Made by a program: the position numbers and the translations under genes. Under the pieces are notes generated by a model, which saw nothing but the letters and a program-made list of their open reading frames with translations, did not search any database and was not told the DNA's origin. From NCBI GenBank assembly GCA_902611475.1, contig CACLZW010000004.1, positions 1 through 64,000 of the forward strand: DNA of 64,000 nt. The letters are read 5' to 3'. Shown here one piece after another: positions 58,347 to 64,000 of the stretch. The DNA comes from an uncultured Alphaproteobacteria bacterium (lineage in GTDB: Bacteria > Pseudomonadota > Alphaproteobacteria > Rhodobacterales > Rhodobacteraceae). Every line of letters begins with the position of its first letter. Position 1 is the first letter of the stretch.

Positions 58347-59132
58347 CTAAACTACAGCTCTCTTTGTCATTTCTTTGATAAGGTTTGCACGATATTCTGC
58401 CGATGCATGTAAATCGCTTATCAAGCCATCGGAATCTATTTTTACAGAGCTTAGGGAGTCAGCGCTAAAATTACTTGAAAGTACAGACTCCATTTCTTGA
58501 TGTCTGAATACTCCACCTTCTCCTGCCCCTGTTACAGCCACTCTTACTTCATCACCAAATTGAGCTACAAAAACTCCAACCATAGCATAACGCGACGCGG
58601 GGTTTGGAAATTTGACGTAGTTAGCCTTTGTTGGCTTTGAGAAACTAATGAACTCAATTATTTCATCGTCCTCCAGCGCTGTCTCAAACATTCCTGTAAA
58701 GAAATCGTCTGCGGCTATACTACGTATGTTCGTATGTATTGTAGCTTTCAAAGCTAGTACAGCTGATGGGTAGCAAGCGGACGGATCATTATTGGCTACA
58801 GACCCCCCAATAGTACCTCGATTTCTAACCTGTCTGTCACCTATACCATCTGCGAGTTTTGCTAATGCCGGTATAGCCTTTTTTACTACAGCTGATTCTG
58901 CAACACTGACATGTCTTGCCATTGCTCCAATCTTTAATGTCTCACCCTCATCGGCAATAGAGTCAAGCTTACACCCAGAAATGTCAACAAGTCCATCTGG
59001 GCTTGCAAGTCTCTGTTTAAGCGTTGGTATTAGAGTCATTCCACCCGCCAAAAATTTACCTTCGCCTAAAGACTTTATCGCTTCTAAAGCTTCTGTGGTA
59101 CTGTTTGGTTTCACATATTTTGTAGAATACAT
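58347..59132 (-). CDS. coxM: Molybdenum hydroxylase FAD-binding (medium) subunit
   Basis: FLAGGMTLIPTLKQRLASPDGLVDISG, DRQVRNRGTIGGSVANNDPSACYPSAVLAL. Confidence 0.95.
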   Translation of the reverse strand: MYSTKYVKPNSTTEALEAIKSLGEGKFLAGGMTLIPTLKQRLASPDGLVDISGCKLDSIADEGETLKIGAMARHVSVAESAVVKKAIPALAKLADGIGDRQVRNRGTIGGSVANNDPSACYPSAVLALKATIHTNIRSIAADDFFTGMFETALEDDEIIEFISFSKPTKANYVKFPNPASRYAMVGVFVAQFGDEVRVAVTGAGEGGVFRHQEMESVLSSNFSADSLSSVKIDSDGLISDLHASAEYRANLIKEMTKRAVV

Positions 59133-59146
59133 AATCGCGTCCTCCT

Positions 59147-61531
59147 TTATTCCGCAGCTACTGACTGGCTATCTTGTATTGCCTTCCACACCTTTTGAGG
59201 AGTCGCTGGCATAGACATATCGGTAACTCCAAGCGGTGATAATGCGTCTATTACAGCGTTTATCAAAGCAGGAGGTGATGCTATAGCTCCTGCTTCACCA
59301 CAACCCTTAACCCCTAAGTCATTGACTGTAGAAGGGGTGGTTGTGTACCCAACTTTAAATGATGGTAGATCATCTGCCCTAGGCATACAGTAATCCATGT
59401 ATGAGGCTGTAAGCAACTGACCATTTTCATCGTAATGTGCATCCTCTAATAGAGCTTGTCCTATACCCTGAGCTATACCTCCATGAACTTGACCTTCGAC
59501 TATCATGGGATTAACTAAATTTCCAAAGTCATCACAAGCAGCCCAGTCTACAACTTGTACAACACCAGTAGCTGGGTCGACTTCAACCTCGGCAATGTGT
59601 GTGCCCGAGGGATACACAAAGTTTGTTGGATCATAAAAAGCATTTTCTTCAAGACCCGGCTCAAGGGTCTCCAAAGGATAATTATGCGGCACGTATGCTG
59701 CTAATGCGATTTCTCCGAACGCTTTTTCTTTATCTGTTCCTCCAACAACAAATTTGCCATCCTTAAAGTCAATGTCATCTTCTGAAGCTTCAAGAAGGTG
59801 GGCCGCGATTTTTTTGCTTTTATTTATTATCTTATCAACAGCTTTGCTTATAGCAGATCCACCAGAGGCAAGAGATCTTGAACCGTAGGAGCCCATACCG
59901 AACGGTGTTTTATCAGTATCTCCATGAACCACCTCGACATTTTCCATGGGGATACCAAGTTTATCTGCAACAATCTGCGCAAACGTTGTTGCGTGCCCCT
60001 GCCCATGGCTGTGTGAACCTGTGAAAACACTAATTGTTCCTGTTGGATTAACTCTCACTGAAGCAGATTCCCACAGACCAACACGTCCACCCAAAGCACC
60101 TACTACGGCAGATGGCGCAAGACCACAAGCTTCAATATAGCTTGAAATCCCTATACCCCTGTACATGCCTCGCTTAGCAGCTTCTGCTCTTCTTTTTTCA
60201 AAATTGGAGTAGTCTATCATTTCCATGGCCTTATCTAAGTGCGGCTCATAGTCTCCAATGTCGTATTGCAAAGCAACCTGAGTTTGATAGGGAAAAGCAT
60301 CTTTAGGAATGAAATTTATTCTTCTGAATTCTGCTGGATCCATTCCCACTTCTCGAGCTGCAGTCTCCATTGTTCTTTCAAGAAGATATGTTGCTTCAGG
60401 CCTTCCTGCGCCTCTGTAAGCATCAACATTAACAGTGTTAGTTGCCATACCCTTTACGTTTGTGTAAATGGCTGGAATATCATATTGTCCCGATAGTAGA
60501 GTTCCGTGGAGATATGTAGGAACTACTACTGAGAAAGCTGATAAATATGCACCTAAATTACACACTGTGTCTACACGTAAACCTACAATTTTATTGTTTT
60601 CATCTAGACCAAGCTGAACATCGTTAACGTGGTCTCTACCGTGACAATCAGTAAGAAATGCTTGGGTTCTGTCTGCCGTCCATTTTACAGGTCTGCCTAC
60701 CTTTTTAGATGCCCAAACACAAACGGCTTCCTCAATATAGACGTAAATCTTCGATCCAAATCCACCTCCTACATCTGGAGCAATCACTCTAAGTTTGGAT
60801 TCTGGGATAGCAAACATAAAAGCTGCCAAAACAAGCCGAGTCAAATGCGGGTTCTGAGACGTAGTGTGAAGAGTGTATGAATCATCTAAATTATCAAATT
60901 CTGCTAGTGCACACCTAGGCTCCATAGCATTTGGAACCAATCGATTGTTGCGCACTCTCAGCTTAACAATTTTCTTTGCACCGCTTAGAGCATCGGCGGT
61001 CGCTTTTTCATCGCCTAATTCCCAGTCAAAATAGCAGTTATTTGGAACTTCATCATGTATCTGGGCTCCGTCGCCTGCATTTTCAAAATCTACTACAGGT
61101 GAAAGTTCCTCATAATCAACATCAATAAGTTCAGCTCCTGATTTAGCCTGTTCTGCTGTTTCTGCTAATACAACAGCGATAGCGTCTCCAACAAACCTTA
61201 CTTTACCTTGTGCTAATAACGGATGTGGAGGCTCTTTAGTAGCAGAACCATCCCTACAGGGAACTACCCATCCACAGATTGGGCCGCCGACTTTATCTGC
61301 AGCAATATCGTCTCCTGTAAAAACTCCTATAACGCCTGGTGCAGATTGGGCATTTTTTATATCAATTTTCTTAATTTTTGCGTGAGCCACATCCGATCTC
61401 AAAAAATAGGCTTGAACTTGGCCAGGCCTATTAATGTCATCTGTATATTTTCCTTTACCTGTTAAGAACTTCTTATCTTCAGTTCTTCTTACGGATGATC
61501 CTATTCCATCAATTTTCGTAACTTCGTTCAT
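59147..61531 (-). CDS. coxL: Molybdenum hydroxylase large subunit, form II CoxL-like
   Basis: RRTEDKKFLTGKGKYTDDI, PDVGGGFGSKIYVYIEEA, VNVDAYRGAGRPEATYLLERTMETAAREVG, GMGSYGSRSLASGGSA, GVKGCGEAGAIASPPALINAV. Confidence 0.95.
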   Translation of the reverse strand: MNEVTKIDGIGSSVRRTEDKKFLTGKGKYTDDINRPGQVQAYFLRSDVAHAKIKKIDIKNAQSAPGVIGVFTGDDIAADKVGGPICGWVVPCRDGSATKEPPHPLLAQGKVRFVGDAIAVVLAETAEQAKSGAELIDVDYEELSPVVDFENAGDGAQIHDEVPNNCYFDWELGDEKATADALSGAKKIVKLRVRNNRLVPNAMEPRCALAEFDNLDDSYTLHTTSQNPHLTRLVLAAFMFAIPESKLRVIAPDVGGGFGSKIYVYIEEAVCVWASKKVGRPVKWTADRTQAFLTDCHGRDHVNDVQLGLDENNKIVGLRVDTVCNLGAYLSAFSVVVPTYLHGTLLSGQYDIPAIYTNVKGMATNTVNVDAYRGAGRPEATYLLERTMETAAREVGMDPAEFRRINFIPKDAFPYQTQVALQYDIGDYEPHLDKAMEMIDYSNFEKRRAEAAKRGMYRGIGISSYIEACGLAPSAVVGALGGRVGLWESASVRVNPTGTISVFTGSHSHGQGHATTFAQIVADKLGIPMENVEVVHGDTDKTPFGMGSYGSRSLASGGSAISKAVDKIINKSKKIAAHLLEASEDDIDFKDGKFVVGGTDKEKAFGEIALAAYVPHNYPLETLEPGLEENAFYDPTNFVYPSGTHIAEVEVDPATGVVQVVDWAACDDFGNLVNPMIVEGQVHGGIAQGIGQALLEDAHYDENGQLLTASYMDYCMPRADDLPSFKVGYTTTPSTVNDLGVKGCGEAGAIASPPALINAVIDALSPLGVTDMSMPATPQKVWKAIQDSQSVAAE

Positions 61532-62004
61532 TAATTTTTCCCTCCCATTTTAGCCGCACCGGCTTTAACTGATTGAACAATATTATGATAGCCAGTACAT
61601 CTACAAATATTTCCTTCGAGCCCTTCTCTGATCTCATCTTCACTTATATCTTTATTTTTAGTGACCATCTCAACCGCGCTCATAACCATACCTGGCGTAC
61701 AGAAGCCACACTGAAGACCGTGATTCTCATGGAAAGCTTCCTGCATTGGATGCAGCTCGTCTCCGTCAGCTAACCCTTCAATTGTTGTTATGTCAGCTCC
61801 TTCAGCTTGCTTCGCTAATATTGTACAAGCTTTTACTGACACGCCATCCAAATGAATAACGCAAGCCCCACATTGACTTGTATCACATCCTACGTGAGTA
61901 CCAGTTAAACCAACATGTTCTCTTATAAAATCTACCAACAAGGTATTATCAGCAACATCTCTTGTTTCTAATTTTCCGTTAAGCTTGAGACTAATCTCTC
62001 CCAT
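61531..62004 (-). CDS. coxS: Molybdenum hydroxylase [2Fe-2S] small subunit
   Basis: [63 protein letters not shown]. Confidence 0.96.
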   Translation of the reverse strand: MGEISLKLNGKLETRDVADNTLLVDFIREHVGLTGTHVGCDTSQCGACVIHLDGVSVKACTILAKQAEGADITTIEGLADGDELHPMQEAFHENHGLQCGFCTPGMVMSAVEMVTKNKDISEDEIREGLEGNICRCTGYHNIVQSVKAGAAKMGGKN

Positions 62005-62165
62005 AAATTCCTCCTCCAGTAAGTAACATCAACACATTTAAAAGTTGTCTTTGTTAAGATTTTTTGATTATCCCAGTCAAAAAAAAATAGCATTGATATC
62101 CTAGCTTATAATTTTATATTGGCTCATTATAATGTAAAGTGAAAACTTGACGCAGGGACAACACA

Positions 62166-63062
62166 TTGGAAAATATTTTTAAAAACCCTAAAGAATTAGT
62201 CGATAGCTTAAAAAATGAACGCTATGTTATTGGTGAAAGATTATCAGTCGCCCTGTATCTAGCCTTAGCCAAAGGAAAGCCCTTATTTCTAGAAGGTGAA
62301 GCAGGAGTGGGGAAAACTGAAATTGCAAAAACCCTAGCATCAATTCTAAAAACTCCCTTGATCAGACTTCAATGCTATGAAGGCCTTGACATAAGTCAGT
62401 CTTCCTATGAATGGAATTATGGAAAGCAGTTAATTTCTATACAATCCACCAATAATAAAAACATAGATCTTTTTTCTGAGGATTTTTTAATAGAAAGGCC
62501 TTTATTAAAAGCCCTAAGACAAAGGCCTAGTGAAAGAGCTGTTCTTTTGATCGATGAACTAGATAGAGCAGATGAGGCTTTTGAGGCTTACTTACTGGAA
62601 TTTCTTTCCGATTGGCAAATTACAATACCAGAGATAGGAACTATAAAGACAGAAGAGCCCCCTATTGTGGTCATAACTTCTAATAGAACAAGGGAAGTAC
62701 ATGATGCACTTAAAAGACGATGCTATTACAGCTGGGTAGATTATCCCGATAAAGATACAGAGTTGGAAATTTTAAAACACCGGGTTCCGCAAACTGGGCC
62801 TACTCTCCAAACAGAGCTAGTAAATTTTGTCCAATACCTCAGAGAGGAGGAATTGTATAAATCTCCAGGAATTGCTGAAACCATTGACTGGGCTGAAGCG
62901 TTGGTTGAACTTAACTGTGTTGCACTTGACCCTCAAACTATCGACTCCACGATTGGTGTTCTGTTAAAATATCAAGACGACATAGCAAAAATACAAGGGT
63001 CTGAGGCATCTAGAATACTTAATGATGTAAAAATTTCTGTGGTTACTCAGAAGGAAAACTAG
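62166..63062 (+). CDS. coxD: CoxD-like MoxR AAA+ ATPase
   Basis: LFLEGEAGVGKTEIAKTLA, RLQCYEGLDISQSSYEWNYGKQL, LLIDELDRADEAFEAYLLEFLSDWQITIPEIGTI; TTG start; divergent from coxS. Confidence 0.93.
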   Translation: MENIFKNPKELVDSLKNERYVIGERLSVALYLALAKGKPLFLEGEAGVGKTEIAKTLASILKTPLIRLQCYEGLDISQSSYEWNYGKQLISIQSTNNKNIDLFSEDFLIERPLLKALRQRPSERAVLLIDELDRADEAFEAYLLEFLSDWQITIPEIGTIKTEEPPIVVITSNRTREVHDALKRRCYYSWVDYPDKDTELEILKHRVPQTGPTLQTELVNFVQYLREEELYKSPGIAETIDWAEALVELNCVALDPQTIDSTIGVLLKYQDDIAKIQGSEASRILNDVKISVVTQKEN

Positions 63063-63065
63063 AGA

Positions 63066-64000
63066 ATGGGTACTATGGAAGGAAAATTGCCGGAGAATAT
63101 TTTACTATTTTCACGCTTGTTAAGAGCCTCTGGTATTAACATTGGTTCGGATGGGGTGACTGATGCCATTAGCGCGATTAAGACACTTGGGCTCAAATCT
63201 AAAAGAGCATTTTACTTTTCATTATTAGCATGTCTTACAAAAAAAAAAGAAGATGAAATTATTTTTAGGCAGGCTTTCGATTTATTTTGGCAAAATCCAA
63301 AGTTTCAGGAAAAGACAAGGAACATGCTGCTGCCTAGAACTAGGGTAAGTGAGCAAGAGGAGCAAAAAGAAGAGCTTGCTCAAAGAATCAGAGAGAACTT
63401 ACCAAAGACAGAGAAAATTAAAAAATTAGACGAACTTGAAGACAATATAATTTTCGATACATCTGGTTCCGCCTCAGATATACAGCTAAACAAGTCTAGA
63501 GACTTTGGCACCATGTCGAAAAATGAGCTTCGCCAAGCAACCGATGTCATTCGAAATTTGTCAATACACTTGCCTCAAAAACCATTTCGGCGATTTGAAC
63601 CAAGGAAAATGGGCCCACAATTGTCAGTTCGACTTGGCCTGAAGGAGGGTGCAAAAAGTTTGGGAATGGTCCTGCCTAAGTTTATGAGAAAAAAAGAAAA
63701 GGGTCGCCCAATTATTTTCTTGATTGATATTTCGGGATCTATGGAGAATTATTCAAAAATGCTCATACATTTTGTGCATAATCTTATGCAAAAGCATAGA
63801 AACTGCTTTGTATTTCTATTTGGGACAAAACTAACAAATATAACTAATTTATTGAAAAACAAAGATATTGACGATTCTCTTCAAAAAATCTCGAAAGTTA
63901 CTGATGACTGGGCGGGAGGAACTCGAATACGAGACAGTATCTTTGAATTTAATAAAACTTGGGTAAGACGCACTCCTACTTCCGGTGCTCTTGTACTTTT
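63066..64000 (+). CDS. coxE: CoxE-like VWA-domain protein (truncated by window end)
   Basis: From ATG 63066: MGTMEGKLPENILLFSRLLRASGINIGSDGVTDAISAIKTLG...; MIDAS-type PIIFLIDISGSMENYSKML near 63710-63760; still open at 64000. Confidence 0.9.
   Translation, partial: MGTMEGKLPENILLFSRLLRASGINIGSDGVTDAISAIKTLGLKSKRAFYFSLLACLTKKKEDEIIFRQAFDLFWQNPKFQEKTRNMLLPRTRVSEQEEQKEELAQRIRENLPKTEKIKKLDELEDNIIFDTSGSASDIQLNKSRDFGTMSKNELRQATDVIRNLSIHLPQKPFRRFEPRKMGPQLSVRLGLKEGAKSLGMVLPKFMRKKEKGRPIIFLIDISGSMENYSKMLIHFVHNLMQKHRNCFVFLFGTKLTNITNLLKNKDIDDSLQKISKVTDDWAGGTRIRDSIFEFNKTWVRRTPTSGALVL

Noticed and set aside
58792-59214. 140-aa + strand ORF antisense to coxM/coxL
   Set aside because: No recognisable domain, not in codon register with the host gene, no obvious ribosome-binding site; typical shadow ORF. 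The same applies to most small antisense ORFs in the track (e.g. 12274-12690, 53947-54366, 41042-41440, 25058-25423).
1-64000. Search for CRISPR arrays, tandem repeats, IS elements, phage genes, tRNA or rRNA genes
   Set aside because: I noticed no regularly spaced repeats, transposase or integrase motifs, or recognisable tRNA/rRNA sequence. Reading by eye cannot exclude short or degenerate copies; a tRNAscan/ISfinder/minced run would be decisive.

Overview
Gene-dense, AT-rich bacterial chromosomal window with about 60 protein genes. It is probably from a streamlined marine alphaproteobacterium; that is inferred from gene content and compactness only. Main blocks: (1) aldo/keto reductase 3' end, ABC-2 exporter, glutaryl-CoA dehydrogenase-like gene, class III aminotransferase, SelO, cytochrome b561 (1-6.5 kb); (2) a nearly complete aerobic cobalamin locus (6.5-26.2 kb: cobT, cobD, cobC, cobQ, cobO, B12 riboswitch, DUF1636, cobW, cobN, G, H, I, J, K, L, E, M, B, A, F, U/P); (3) redoxin, rpe, quinone oxidoreductase; (4) an AtuA/acyl-CoA carboxylase catabolic cluster (28.5-39.7 kb); (5) a beta-oxidation block with FadB-like protein and paired acyl-CoA dehydrogenases; (6) a Tup-type tungstate/molybdate ABC transporter; (7) a four-gene operon GT2 / nucleosidase / SplB-like radical SAM / SDR; (8) FAD oxidoreductase, CocE hydrolase, class V aminotransferase; (9) a form II (AYRGAGR) cox cluster. 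I saw no phage, transposon, CRISPR, tRNA or rRNA. The observations most worth a second look are: cobK inverted inside the cob operon with its antisense strand open end to end (239 codons, the longest non-gene ORF in the track); an SDR gene whose Rossmann N-terminus requires a non-canonical AUU start behind a perfect AGGAG; the compact SplB-like/nucleosidase/SDR/GT2 operon; and the form II cox genes near a Tup transporter. I do not see a clear-cut new defence or mobile system.
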